Positions 26,331 through 39,428 of a stretch of DNA of 64,000 nucleotides are shown here, piece by piece. The DNA comes from Trochalopteron elliotii. Its lineage: Eukaryota > Chordata > Aves > Passeriformes > Leiothrichidae. Each line of letters starts with the position of its first letter. Positions within the stretch are counted from its first letter, which is position 1. The notes under the pieces are model-generated. The model searched no databases. It had not been told where the DNA came from and saw only the letters and a program-made list of their open reading frames with translations. The stretch lies in contig JANPWX010020199.1 in the NCBI GenBank assembly GCA_024734555.1, positions 186,001 to 250,000 of the forward strand, read 5' to 3'. The translations under genes and the position numbers were made by a program.

Positions 26331-26349
26331 CTGTATAAGTTAAAGTATA

Positions 26350-26880
26350 TAGTGAACGTTCATGGATCCAGCTATGAGACAACTGTTGCAATTTCAGTGT
26401 TTATTGGTCAAAAAAAATACTGTAGTCTTGATCCATTGGGGCTGGGAGAAATCCACAAAACAAAGTTTGGTGGGTTAATTTATGTTCAGGCTGGGTGGGA
26501 GCACCCAAGTACCTCCCCTGGGGGGCAGAGTTCTATGCTGTATGATTTAATGTTGTGAGTCATGGGGAACTTCAAGGATCTCTCATGGTTTATGACATCT
26601 TCTAATGCATGACAGTGGCCTCTGACATCAGCATAGCTGACCCGATTATGCCCATTAGAAGAGATGAATACCTTCAGGCCAGATGTTAACGTGCCAGAAT
26701 TTCCCAGGGGAAGTTTTCACACCTGAGCCAGTTACATAAGGGAGGACAGTGGCGTAATACTAGCTTGTAGCCTCTGGTGTTGGGTGTGCAACCCCTCTCC
26801 ACCAAGGCAGTTGCATTGCATACCTTCAGAAAAGCATCCACTGCTTTTGCAAATGGCCAAGTGTTTTGAGTCATTAGTCA
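26350..26880 (-). mobile_element. ERV LTR remnant, minus strand, approximate ends
   Basis: I recognise this as an avian-type LTR read on the minus strand. A poly(A) signal in antisense (TTTATT, 26400-26405) lies near the presumed 3' end. The body has LTR-like GC-richer sequence with blocks such as CCTCCCCTGGGGGGCAG near 26513. The segment 26687-26800 is homologous to about 18030-18180; both carry a TTTTCACA...CTGA.CCAGTT block followed by TAAGGGAGGA. Ends were not defined by a target duplication, and two adjacent elements rather than one are possible. Confidence 0.55.
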
Positions 26881-27311
26881 TTTACATCCTACGCTTGCTA
26901 CTTTCTTGTATATTCGAGCAGAACACCACATTTGATAAAGATTTTTCTTGAAGAAAGACTTCAGGATAGAATTTGATCCTAACCTAGTGGAAGGTAGATT
27001 GCCACAAATTGTAAATTTTGCTTTTGTTGTACTCAATTCCTTATGAATGTTCCTCTTGCTTCATCTGATCAAAATATTTGCCACTATAGTCCTATGGAGT
27101 TGGAAAGCCCAATCTGTATACTAGTCTTTTAATTTACCATGTTTGTCAATATTCTATTCTTTAATTAGAATGAAAGAGATGGCAAATATGCAGTTTATTT
27201 CTTAAGAACATTCATGTAAACTGAGCCTCCAGCATTGAAGTGATGCAAAAAAGGATGTGGCTAAGCTGACATACAGCAAAAAATTGAAATTCTGTCTCCC
27301 CCAAAATGCAG
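26881..27311. other. Short unannotated spacer between two LTRs
   Basis: AT-rich sequence with no feature I can support. It separates two minus-strand LTRs. Confidence 0.5.
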
Positions 27312-28389
27312 TGTGGTGGGTTGGCCTTGGCTATCTTCCAGGTGCACCACCAAGATATTTTATCAATGCCTTCTAGACAGAGGGAAAAATATGAAGACAG
27401 GCTTGGGGCTGAGATAAGGACAAGGGAGATCAGTCCCTTGTTACTGTCACAGGCAAAACAGATTCAGCTTGGCGAAAATAATATCATGTATTGCTATTCA
27501 AATGAAATTAGGAAAATAAGAAACAGGAATAAATATTATAGCACCTTTTCCCCACCCCTCCCTTCTTCGTGGACTCAACTTCACCCCAAATTCTCTACTT
27601 CTTCCCCCTCCAGTGCTATAAGGGGACATGAAATGGGAGCTGCAGTCTCTGCCACTCCCTCCTTACTGTCTTGTCCTGACCAAAGATCAGGTTCCTCCTG
27701 CATCAAATAGTCTCCCATGAACCTCTCCATTGTGAGTCCTTTCCACAGGCCCCAGCTCTTCACAAACCTCCTCATCACTTGTCCCTTCCATGGGATCAGT
27801 CCTTCAGGCATAGCCTGCTCCAGTGTGGCTCCCCATGAGACAAGTCCTGCCAGCACACCTGCTCTTGTGTGGGCTCCTTTCTCCACAGGACCACAGATCC
27901 TAACAGGAGTATGGTCCAACATGGGCTTCCTGCAGGGCCACAGCCTTCTTTAGGCATCCTCCTGTTTGGGTGCTGTTTGGGCTGCCTCACCATGGTCCTG
28001 TAAGGACCTCTGCATCCCCAGGGCTCTCCATGGACTGCCTCACCACGGTCTTCCCCACAGGCTGCAGGGGGAACCTCTGCCTTAGCACCTGGAGCACTTC
28101 CTGTGGCTAATTCTCCACTGACCTTGGTGTCTGAGGAGCTCTCTCACGTGTTCTCACTCCTTTTTCAGAGTTGCAGTTGTACAGCTCTTTTTTTCCTTCT
28201 TAAGTACTTTATTCCAGGGGTGTTGCCACTATCGTTGACTGACTCAGCCTTGGCCAGTGGTGGAGCTGCCCTGGACCCAGCTGACGCTGGTCCTCTCTGA
28301 TATCAGGGGATGTTTCTGGCACCTTGTTACAGAAGCCACCCCTGTAGTTGCCCCTGTTACCTCAAGCATGCACATAAACCAAATATACA
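27312..28389 (-). mobile_element. Near-complete long avian ERV LTR, minus strand (about 1.08 kb)
   Basis: The plus-strand copy begins TGTGGTGGGTTGG and ends CCAAATATACA. The reverse complement of the end, TGTATATTTGG, forms an imperfect inverted repeat with the start, as LTR termini do. The body between about 27700 and 28090 is built of imperfectly repeated blocks of the CTGCTCCAGTGTGGG / CTTTCCACAGG kind. I recognise these from a common avian LTR family, probably ERVL-like; the class is inference. An antisense AATAAA lies at about 28209-28214 (TTTATT on the plus strand). No internal retroviral genes are adjacent, so it is a solo LTR. The flanks (TGCAG before, GAGCT after) show no clear target-site duplication. 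Open frames of 113-134 codons on both strands here are by-products of the GC-rich repeats. Confidence 0.82.
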
Positions 28390-31300
28390 GAGCTCTTTTC
28401 AGCCGGCAAAAACCAATGGAGGTTATAATACTGAGAGGACTAGGGAGGGTTCCAGAAAGAGACATGAATAAAAAAAACCCAGTAGTTTCCAAATTCCTGT
28501 AAATAGGCTTAAATTCGGGGAATTACAAAAGAAATTACAATGCAAAACCTAGTATCTATAAGAATCCATGTTGGTCTAAATATTGGAATGTTAGGAGGAA
28601 AATTAATGAAATAGACATCATCCTTAGAAGCTTAGCTTACACAAGCATTTCTTGTGGTCATTTGCTGCTGAATAGGTGTATGTGAGATAGATGATAAAAT
28701 AAATCAGTGAAGCAATAGACCTCAATGTCTGAGCCCTGTTGAGAAGTGAGTAATGGCAGCTTGGACATGTTCAACATACTAATGCAACTAGATGTCTTCT
28801 AGACAGAAACATGATCAAGCCTGTACAGATTGAAGTGGAAGTTCAGAATTCTCTCTTGGACTGAAAATTTTTGGCATATTTAAAATTTTGAAGTTATAAC
28901 TTTGTCTGATGAGATTAGCTCTACAGAACAATGAAACAACTTCATTCTTAGCTAAGTGACTGCCTACCCATGACTTCTCATCTGGGTTTGGGGTTTTTTT
29001 GGACCTAAAATTATTCAAGATTACTTTAAGGAAGACGGTTAGCAACAATTTTCTGTCCATAAATGAGCATTTAATAGAAGATATTTGTGAAATGGTTTAT
29101 ACTGCTGAATTAATTACAAGTGCTTTTTACCTGTACCTGAGGTCTACTCTGAAAAACATGTACATCATACTCATTGCCTTCATTATTGAATTCCTTTTTC
29201 TCTTGATATGCTGAAGAATAAATTTTTATTCTGTTTCCAAAAATGTGCTTACACTACTAAAGATGCAGACCAAAAACTGAAAATTGTGGAGGAAAAACTA
29301 AATACAGCTGGCTTTCATATCAAGTTACTGTGGTTCTCATAAATGTACTACTGTATGATAGTCAAAATATTACTTTCAAGCAAATTCAAATTATTATAAT
29401 GAATTTTCAGTTGGGTCTTAAAGGTTTCCAGCATCTTTTTGCTACTGATTTTCCTTAGAGGTGGTAGTTTTCTCATACGGCTCATTTTCTAACACCAGCC
29501 AGAAATTATCTTCAGTAGTCTGAGAGAGAAGGAGTCTTCAAAGACAAGCACAACACCTTTCCTTCCCTGGGTGTATACAAGCTCTTGCAAACTATGCTCA
29601 GTGATTGACATCTTCCTTTGCTTACTATGGTATCTTGTCAAAAGCGATGGAAAACTGCTGTGTGGTTTTGGTTTTTTTTAATTCCCTTTGAAAATCTATT
29701 TTTACCTTTAAATTGTAAGTAGCACGATCAACTTGGAATATCCCATCTAATATAGCTACAGTTCAACCTGAGAGTGATGACTGTGATTTGTAAGGTAAAC
29801 TGAATAGCAAGGGTGACAAAAGTGAGATTTTCATCAGTTTACTGCTGCCTCAATTTTCACAATGATTCTCATTTGCACATGAGAAATGGTTTTATTTTCG
29901 GCCTTTAAAAATATCAAAGATCCTTGCTCCTTATAGAGAGAAATATGAAATGTGTTTTAATATTTGATACATATTTGGAAAATAGTTTTATGTCATTTCA
30001 TGTCAAAGAAATTTTCATTTTGGTGTTGATACAGTGTTGTTTAATGAAAGAGTAATGTTAGCATACTGCCTTTTTTTTCAGATGGTGCTGGGTGAAATGG
30101 TGGTGTTTCATTTCTTAGCATCCATGATAAGTGCAAATAAAAAAGTGGGTTCATTTTGAAAATTAGGGCACTGGTACTTTAAGGGGTAATTTTTGCTCTG
30201 TCCAATTATCTCAGGAGTTGCTTGCTTTGGCCAATATTTCTGTGTTAGGGAAATACTGACATTTCTGTCAAAATATTTGGCATTTGACAGCTAGAATAAA
30301 AAGGAAAAGGTATCATTTCCCCCTTAAATTTTCACTGAGGTACAGTTATTTCAGCATATATCTTTATTTTAAACATCAGACTTGTACCTAACATAGTGGT
30401 ATTCCTTCAGTACCTAGCCGTGAAATAATGTTACTGGCCTTACTAACATTGGGATCACCACATAGGAAGAGGGTTTTTTCTCTTTTTAAGGCAACTTCAC
30501 AGGCTGTGGTAACTTAAAACAAAGAAAAATTTACCTCTGAAAAGAACCCAGACAATTTCAAGATACTGTGCCTGCTAAGGGAAGCTTAATGACAGTCCAT
30601 AACATTCACACTTCACAAATAAATTTGTGTGTGTGTCCTCAAATCAAGGCCAAAAGTTAGAAAAAAATCAATTTTCCAGGGCAGAAGTTCTAACTGTGAA
30701 AAAACACCTTTTCCTTTCCAACGCAGTGAGACTCTGATTTGCCTTCAACTGGAAAGAGTTACCTTCAATTTGGTGCAGAAAACAGTATGGTCAGAAAAAT
30801 TCCAGGCAGAGGAAACAAGACTGATCCCACAGGTCAGTCCTTAGGAGTTCTGAGGCTTGCAGACATTATAAGATTTTCTCATATGGAATATAGGCTATTA
30901 ATCCAGTAACTTTATTCAAATTTAAGAACTCCGCACTTTCTGGATCCTAAAGGAAAAGTGAAGAAACCACGAGATTTCTATCGGTACTGCTTTAAATAAG
31001 GTTCAAGGACTGTGGGGCAAGAGTAGCGAACCAGAGAGCAAAAGGACTGTGAGTACTCGTTTTCACAAGACCTGGAATCTTTCTGCTGCTTCTGAAAAAA
31101 CATTGGTATAAGTATTGTGGGGATACTTTATTTACATTAAACACTCTGGTGTAGACAAACTGCTCTGTAAAATACGTCTCAGTAACAAGCCTCTCAGGCA
31201 TCTGTAACAAGTATCAGCTAAGGTGCTGCTTTCATTTGAATCCATGCGTTGGGGGATTACACTGGCTAATAATGGCCTATGATGTCCTGGGGACTATGCC

Positions 31301-32802
31301 AAAGGCATCCACAGCACTTCTTTCAGCCTGAGCTCTAGGAGAAAGAATTTAATTGGCTTTAGCTATCAGCCAAGACTGGTTAAATTCATACTCTGTTTGC
31401 AGACACTGGAAGCAAGAAACAGGCAAAAGGTCACTGGACAAGGCACAATATTTTCACCAAAGTCATGCTTGGAAACCACTGCAAACAAAAATGCTTCACC
31501 TGTGATTTTCCTCTGTGTTTATGAAAATAGGACCTTGTATACAAATAATAGAAGCCATAAAACAAAGTAAAATTAATGGACCTTCTTCAACACATGGCAA
31601 TCTTCAGGATTATAATCCTGGATCCCTTCTTGGGAAATATGTGACAAAAACAACACTTGTAGAATTGGGTGGTCAGGAAGCCAATGCACTTAGGATGCAG
31701 GCATTTAGTTACATGTGCAATGAGAGCAGTTAGTCACAGCAAATTTGTCATTAATTAAGTTATGAAAGATTTTATCCCCTGAAAACATAAGTTTAATGAA
31801 AGTCTGGAGGAGTACAACTACATTAAGGTCTTCACGTACATTCTGGAAGTAATTTCTGGCTAATGAGAAAGGTGTGTTGTTAGCAATTGAAATATTGCAT
31901 CATCATTTGTTATTATTCTTGTCTGTCCTCCTGTTCTGTTCACCTGAATGCAAATGAAAAAGATATAAATCAATTAAAGTAAAAATCATACAATGCCTAG
32001 CAAAATGCATAAATACAAACAAAATGAACTTATTTGGAAAGGCTACATAGTTTATAAAAATGAAGAAATATATTACTGCTCCAGTGCAGTAGAAAACATA
32101 TTAAATACTGTCATAAATGTGAATTAAGTTAGGAAATTTGCATGCATGATCATCTGTAAATTAGCATGTATAAAAGTAAAATTAACTCAATTTTGAAAGT
32201 TGTGACTTTTGTATTAAGGGCTGGTATTCTAGAGCTACACTGAAAACGTCATTGCAACAGTAGACTCAAAACAGGAAAAGAGAGTGAAAACTGGAGTCCC
32301 AAAAAATGTAGTTAATATTTGTCGATATGGATGTCCTGTTCTTTTTATGAGCTTCCTTAGATCCTTAGGAAAGACCTATACTAGAACATAAGAATTTTTT
32401 GAGTTATTATGTTAATATCAAGGGGCATGCCTAGGAAACAAGATATACCAAGAAGTGGTATATGCTTGTTCATAGTCTACCAAGGAAAAGGGATTAACTT
32501 TGCTGAAGTCCTTAATTTCCGTTTTGCCTGAGAAAAAAGATGATTATCAGATGACACATGGCTATTTTTACACATTGTATGGCAAGATTCCAGCTGATAA
32601 TTATGACATTATACCAACAGTCTATGTTTTGTGTTATGAATATTTGGCACTTAGCTTAGTAATCACTCCTTAGAAGTGATTTCTTATCTTGTTCTCTTTC
32701 CTCCTCTGCCTTTCTCTCCTCCCTTCCCTTCTTCGCCTCTATCATGTTCAGCTGAGACAGAAACAAAATTCAGGAAACTATTTGAGAAAGCAAAAATTTT
32801 TA

Positions 32803-32830
32803 ATGGAGTCTATGTAAGTACAGACTCCAT
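32803..32830. repeat. Perfect 9-bp inverted repeat (hairpin)
   Basis: ATGGAGTCT (32803-32811) and AGACTCCAT (32822-32830) are exact reverse complements around a 10-base loop. It is too short for a miRNA precursor and is noted only as structure. Confidence 0.75.
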
Positions 32831-35314
32831 AAAAGTATAGATAGGAAAAACAGACAACTTGCAACTAAAAATCTCTTCCATTAAACACTTCTCACTTCCA
32901 AAAATTGTGTAAGTTCTGGGTTTTTTATATCATTCATTTCTTTTTTGATGTCTTAGACTCCATCAAGGGTAAATCAGGAGAAATTCTCATTCATTGGACA
33001 TCAGAAGAGCCACATACTTCAGTAGTGAATTTGCTTCTTACGCTTTCAGGTCTGTCATATGACAACTATGTTACAGCATTCACTCACCTATTTTATTATC
33101 TCTTTTGCATTAAAACCTTCCAGGGAAGCTGTGTGAGAGAGAGAGAGACTGAAAGCAAAGGTAATTGTAATTACAGAAATTTTGTACTGTTATGTAGAAG
33201 TAATAAATCTAGAATTGCAATGTAATACTGGAGTAGATATGAGTCTTACAGAATTCTGGAATTAAGAGCTGTGCCTTGTTCATGAGAAAATTCACATGCA
33301 TTGAAACTGGGAAAACATTACAATATATTTTATTTCAAGTGTAGATTCCTGTCTTGATTACTTTAACTCTGCTGGAGATCAGGTACTTTACCTTGAATTT
33401 CTTGCCTGCCTCTGTCATTCATTTAACACTCTTCAAAGCAGATTTTTAAGGAAATATATCCATAAATGCAATAAATATGTTTGCATATACAGCATAAGCA
33501 AAAAAAGGGAAGGGGGAACATAACAAGAAAATGGAAAGTAAGTATTTGTTAGGATAGATGCTATAGAACGGAATTTTTAAATTGTAATTCATAATTCATA
33601 TATGTTTGTCTGCTTTTTTTCTCATTTTCAACAATTAAAAAAATGCTATGTGGCTTAAATGAGAACTAGTTCCTTGTGAATAAAGAAAGGCTTTGTCAAA
33701 AGCTGTGCATTTACAAACTGTATTGCTCTACCTAGACAATGTGAATGGGAATCATACACAATTTGGCACTGTTGCTTCTCTATTTGTTTGCCTTTAGTAC
33801 ATACTTTAGGCTAATTTCTCATGTAGAGTATCCTTTGCTATTCTCCACCCCAAATAAATTAACAATTTTCTTTCTAAAAATGGAACTTCCTCTGAATGAA
33901 TTCAACAAAGCAAAGTGAAACATAAAAAAGTAGCATTTGAGTATTTCCTACTTACACATTACTCAGAAAAAAAAAATTCAAAGGAGTAAACACACTTCTC
34001 TTAACTTCCTGGTGTTTTGGGAGGTTAGGGGAGCAGAAGGGGAATGGAGTGGGGAATCATCCAGTAGCAGACTGCATATGCCCAATCCAATTTGTAAATT
34101 CATTGGCCAGACATAGAGAATAATTCTGAGGGAAATCAGGAGCTCCAGTTCTATTTCTTACAGAAAGCAGGAAAAAGCAAGTTTCAGAATGAAGCAATCT
34201 TTTCAAACATTCAAAAGGAAAAAAATCAGAAGAATAATAGGAAGAGGCTATGCAGTCCGATTCCTTTTCTCGTTAAAACCAACCAAACAAAAAAAAAAAT
34301 CCCTGGTGTCTGTATAAATTGAAGCTACAATGCAAGTATCTGCAGAAAATTGAGAGCTTTATTAACAACCTAATAAGAATAAAATGAAAATAATAGGCAA
34401 AATATAATGACAGAACAATTATTCAAAATTCTTTTCCTAATGAAAATTTTAAAGTAAAAGCAAATGCTCACATCTCATGTCAATGGACTCCGTATTGCCT
34501 TTAATGACTGATCTCATTACAATTGAATGTGGCTTTAATCCCCTTGTCCTTTGCTGCTCTGAATTTGAAGATTAGCATTCTGAGTCATCAGGTTATTCTG
34601 AACAAGTTGCTATCATTGACTTTGAGGCAAGTTCTGATCAGTGCAATACAAGGTTAAGGTAATACCTGCTCTTCTTGACATTTTGCCTCTCATTCTCAGT
34701 TAGGGAGACAATCAGCTGGCTGTGAAAGATTTCACAAGTGAAGGCGTTTTTAAAGTATTTTTTGAAACTAAATTAATGGCACAATATAATGGGGAACCAA
34801 CCTATTATAAGGCCTAATTTAAACATATTTTGCCAAATTGAAGTATAGCCTTTCACCTGTAGTGCTGAACATCCTATCCACGTTTGTCTTTTCATTTAAT
34901 TTCTGCAGAGCAGCTCAGTCTTCCACTTCCAAAGCGGAAGCCATGTAAGCCTAATACCAGGCCATAAATCTTTTCTAGTAGCATGCTACCTTACTGGAGA
35001 CCTGTGGAGGAAGTTCATGTTGGTTTAGTTTTCAAGGCGAGAGAGACTTAAATAGTGATGGTTTATGCAATATCTTTGCTTACCAAGATTTGTTTTCCAA
35101 ATCAAAGGCCATTTCTCATCCTGGTGTTTAAAAGTTGAATCTACTTTTGTACCTTAACACTAAGAAATTGCTTTCAGGAAAAGCTTTCATCTCTTGGATT
35201 TGTTATACTCAACACACAAGATGTATTCACAATTGAATTGATTTCTTCTTAGCATTGCCTCTTGTTGCATCTGCATACTGATCCTATGCCAGAGAGGTTT
35301 TGTAGGCTCCAATG

Positions 35315-35351
35315 TTTTTATTTTTTAGTTTTTAGTTTTTATTTTTTAGTT
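35315..35351. repeat. T-rich imperfect tandem repeat
   Basis: Units of the form TTTTTATTTTTTAG are repeated, making a short low-complexity block. Confidence 0.75.
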
Positions 35352-37845
35352 GATGCCCCTGGTCTCTGAGTAGTTGATTGGTTGATTTCTTTCGTGGAAA
35401 AGACTTTCCATTTTCTTTGCTCTTTTCTCTGCTGCCAATAAAAGAATTGTTGTTATCTCTGTTTTTCAATAAGTATCATAACTGCACACCTATGTGCTGA
35501 CTATACATATATGCAGATAACTCTGTGCAAATCAGTTCCTTATACTTTCTTAGCAGGCATCATAATAGACAAAGGGACGTGTGTATTCATGCTCTCAGTT
35601 CTTACATGTGAGTAACTAACTATTATTCAAAAAGAACTCATTTGAAAATTAAAATAATCCTAATGACATGTTTCATCTAGGAATATGCATCTATTGCTCT
35701 TTAGTATTATACAAGAACATTATATGTAAATGTACATTAAAGATTATGCTCCATAGGAATACATTTTCAAAACTAGTAATGGATACATTGATTAGATAAA
35801 ACATCAAAGACAAGTTTGAATCAAAATTTAATTTTACTGCAAATTAACCTCTTCAAAGCTTCAGTTGTTAGTTTTTCACATTCTTGAGTTATTTTTTCTA
35901 GTCTGATATCCAGCATTGGAATGAAGAGCTAGATACTGGCAATAATATCTTTATTTTACAGATTTTTCTTCTCCGGAATTCCAAAATTATTAACATTGCT
36001 TTAAAAGTTATTGAAGAGAAGAAAAATAGTAGTTAGATAAAATTTTTAAAGGGAATGCATTCTGCAAGGAAAACTCAATAGAAAACAGTGGTGTTTTATA
36101 CACACACCACTCATCTTATGTGTTTTATCACAAGGATTTCTTATTACAAAAACTTTTTTGACAATGCATGTAATTTCAAAGCTCTTAACTGGAAAAGACT
36201 GCTTTAAAAATATTTTCTTTAAAACTTCTAAAATATTTGCTTTTCATGGTTTTGAGGTTTGTTAAAATAGTTTCCTAGTTTAGAACTAGATATTAATTAC
36301 ATTTTAAAAAAACCCCTGAAGTTGCTAAAAAAATTAAGATTTTTAAAAATCAAACAAAATCCTAAATATTTTTTTCATTTATAAATTTCAAGTGTTCAAC
36401 TTTCCAGCAGAACTGGAAAAAATTTTTTGGAAAATCTTACATAGCAAAAATACTGACTCCTTTATCTCATAAATCTGACTTTTCACTGTGAGGATGTTCA
36501 TAATGCTAAATTCACAGACACTGTCTTTCTGTCATGCTTGTCTATAACTGACTCAATTGTCATTATCAACTCAGACAGTTGTAGCTGAGAGTGAGATATA
36601 TCAGATATTTAAACATAAAATCTTGAGTTGTAATAACATTTTTCTCGTTCAGTATTTAGAATTGTCTTGCATATGATGCAGAACAAGACTTTTATGACAA
36701 AATCCTTATTCTTTTTCTTTTAAACAGATAGGAAGAGAACTACTATGAGGCAGGTGCCTATGCTGTTGAGTTTATACAGATGCTATACTGAGCTTTTTTG
36801 ATTGCCTCATCCAGAATTTTCTGTTTCTTGAAGCATCAACTGTGCTGATATCACATAATTTCACAACAAAACAAGAAATGTAACCAAGCAAAATATTAAA
36901 TCCATATAACTGATATATATGTGTATTAACCTTTATATTGGTCTTCTATTGTTCTATACTTCTTTTCCACCACCTTTTATCATCCCGTTGTCTCTGTGAT
37001 TAGTTGATCAAAAAGCTTTTAATAATTTTCAATGGCATATGCAATTAAACCCCCAATTATTTAACTATTTCCCTGATTTTTGTGATGTATTATGTCAGAA
37101 CACAATGTGTGAATGTCAGAATTACACATACTACTTTCATTATTTGAAACTTTTCCTTTTTTTGTGCATGAAGTCTTTTTGTTTGTTGAATTTTTATTCT
37201 CAATATTCATAAAGCTCTGCGTGTGTGTGTGTTACCTTCATATTCCACTCAAAACTGCAGTGGGATTTCTGTTGCTGCTAAGTGTTATCACATATACCAA
37301 TATACCATTACCACAAATACCAATCACATATACCATTTATGGCAGAAACCTGGGCAGAGTACCACTCTCATTTTAATGTATTTGCTGATAATTGTAAATT
37401 TCCCAGTTTTCCATTAACTGTCTTCAAATTTGCTGTCCCAGGAAAGACAGTTTAAATCCTCATATCCCTGCTGGTGCACATGTGGGTGCTTCAGTTTAAG
37501 GGACAGCATATAGAAAACCCACTTTATTGTCAGCTGAGGGTATCAAAATTTCATTCCTTTGCATTTCTAGGACTGAGAATGGGACAACTTAGGAAACAAA
37601 CATCACCAGCAAACAATGCAAAAATGCACTCTTAAAAAGCTAAGTAATTCATGAGTGTAATGAGGAGTGAGTTGTTTCTTATTGTACACAGACTGGCCTG
37701 GACAGTGTCTACAAAGGCATGCAAACACATGCAGGCTGAAATTGTACGTGATTTTCATCATTGCCACCTCTTTGTACACATCTACATGGACAAGGTGAGT
37801 TATAATGTGTAGCAAGCCAAAGTTACTCTCATAAAACTGTATGTG

Positions 37846-37862
37846 TATATATATATATATAT
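37846..37862. repeat. Short TA dinucleotide run
   Basis: An alternating T/A run of 17 bases flanked by GTGTG- and GTATG-type sequence. Confidence 0.85.
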
Positions 37863-38496
37863 GTATGTAAAACTATGAGTATGGAGAACATCCTATTTCT
37901 GACTGGCCTAGGCTAAAGTCAAGACTGCTGCCAAGTGATTTTTTTCTGCTTTGCTAACAACAACTGAAGGGAGATGGGGCTTTATTCCCAGCACTAGCCC
38001 AGCCAGCACTGTGCCAAAGGAGAAGTGTGAAGTCAGGTATCATTACCTGACTTGAGTCATGGTGGCTTTCTCAACCTTGCCCCACACAGGAAGAAACACT
38101 TGAAAACTTGGCACCACCCTGTTTCAGATCGTGGGGAAGGCTAAAAAGGCTCCTTTGAGTGAGCAGGACACATCATCACTGGGAATAAGAGAAGGTGTCA
38201 TGAAACAGGACAAAGAGCAGAGGAAAGGAAGAGAGCAAAAATGTAAGGTGAGTTTTGTGGTAATACGAAGAGGAGAGAACTCAGAAGTTATATTAACAGA
38301 AATGAGGAATATAAAGAAAAAAATGTAAGATTTCAATAATTATTTGCTATTTAAATCGCTGGATTTCTGTAGATTTTCCTACTGTGAATTTATCACAAGA
38401 AACCACATGTGCATATTAAGGCAAATACTTATATAATTATGCATATAAATAAAGATATAGGTAAATTAATAAATAGACAAATAATTAATATTTGTC

Positions 38497-38605
38497 TGTG
38501 CATAAATATCTCTGTGTAAATGTCTCTGTGTGAGCATCTGTGTGTCTGTATACAACTGTGTGTATAAAATTATGTATGTATGTGTATAAAATGTATGTAT
38601 ACCTC
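38497..38605. repeat. TGTGTC / TGTATG-rich low-complexity region
   Basis: Degenerate CTCTGTGTAAATG, TGTGTCTG and TATGTATG units follow each other. It is an old, interrupted microsatellite. Confidence 0.65.
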
Positions 38606-39424
38606 TGTTTTCACTGATGGGATTGACAATAATAATTGCTTTACTTTGCTTTAAGGCTGTATACATTCACAAATCTAACTGGAAAAGAATTATTAATTCT
38701 TTATTAGATTTTTATTTAGATTTTTATTTTCATGTTTGGTTTTTTGGGTTTTTTTAAAAGCAGGCCAATCCTTAACACTTATTTCCTTGTCCTCAGTTCT
38801 CCAGGCAATCTGAGTGATCAACTATCCTTTTTCGTTACTCAAAATATGTAAATATGACATGGACAAAGATGCTGTTACTATTAGAGCAGCTAGGTGAAAT
38901 CACCAGTGATCTGAATGAGGGAACCATCATATTTATTTTTGAAAGAGGTAAAAAGGAGGATGATAGAAACACTGACCAATCAGTCTCCCCTATGTGGCCA
39001 TTAAGGTCATGAAACAGACCTTGCTGGAAAATATGTCAATGCATATGAAAGATATAGAGGAGATAGGAGATAGCCAGCATGGCTTCACCACAGGTTAATT
39101 GTGCTTGACTAATTGGGTGGCCTTCTATATTGGAGTGACTGCATTAGAAGACAACTGAACTCCTACAGGTGTCATCTACCTGGACTTCTGCTAGGCCTTG
39201 GGCATGGTCTCTATCTCTGAACTGGAGAGACATGTCATTGATGGCCACATCCAAAGTAAATATCCATATCTTAAGGTGGAAACCAGTAAGGACTGGTGTC
39301 ACTCAGGGGTCTGTACTGGAACCAATAATTTTTACATAACCTGATCAGTGACACAGAAAATGGTATTGAATGCATGTTCAGCAAGTTTTTGGATCACATC
39401 AAGCAAAGTGGTGTTGATATGTTG

Positions 39425-39428
39425 GAGG
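39425..39428. repeat. Target-site duplication, left copy
   Basis: GAGG lies directly before the LTR and is matched at 40066-40069. Confidence 0.75.

Larger units (their letters stand above)
18989..26349. other. Gene-free stretch with simple repeats
   Basis: No coding exon or transposon recognised. It contains a T24 run, an AT-rich low-complexity patch, a 22-bp tandem duplication at its right end, and two long complex repeat-free segments (about 23090-23340 and 24560-24860) that could be conserved noncoding sequence. That last point is inference only. Confidence 0.55.
28390..38937. other. Long gene-free, repeat-poor stretch
   Basis: More than 10 kb with no recognisable exon, RNA gene or transposon. 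Minor structure: a 9-bp-arm hairpin at 32803-32830, low-complexity T/A repeats at 35315-35351, a TA run at 37846-37862 and TGTG/TGTATG-rich sequence at 38497-38605. The segment at about 34460-34760 is complex and repeat-free and might be conserved noncoding DNA, which is inference. Confidence 0.55.

Noticed and set aside
27306..27993. Open frames of 65-134 codons on both strands
   Set aside because: They lie in the GC-rich repeated body of a minus-strand LTR; overlapping frames on opposite strands and lack of family resemblance mark them as by-products.
32803..32830. miRNA precursor
   Set aside because: The stem is only 9 bp, far shorter than a miRNA hairpin.
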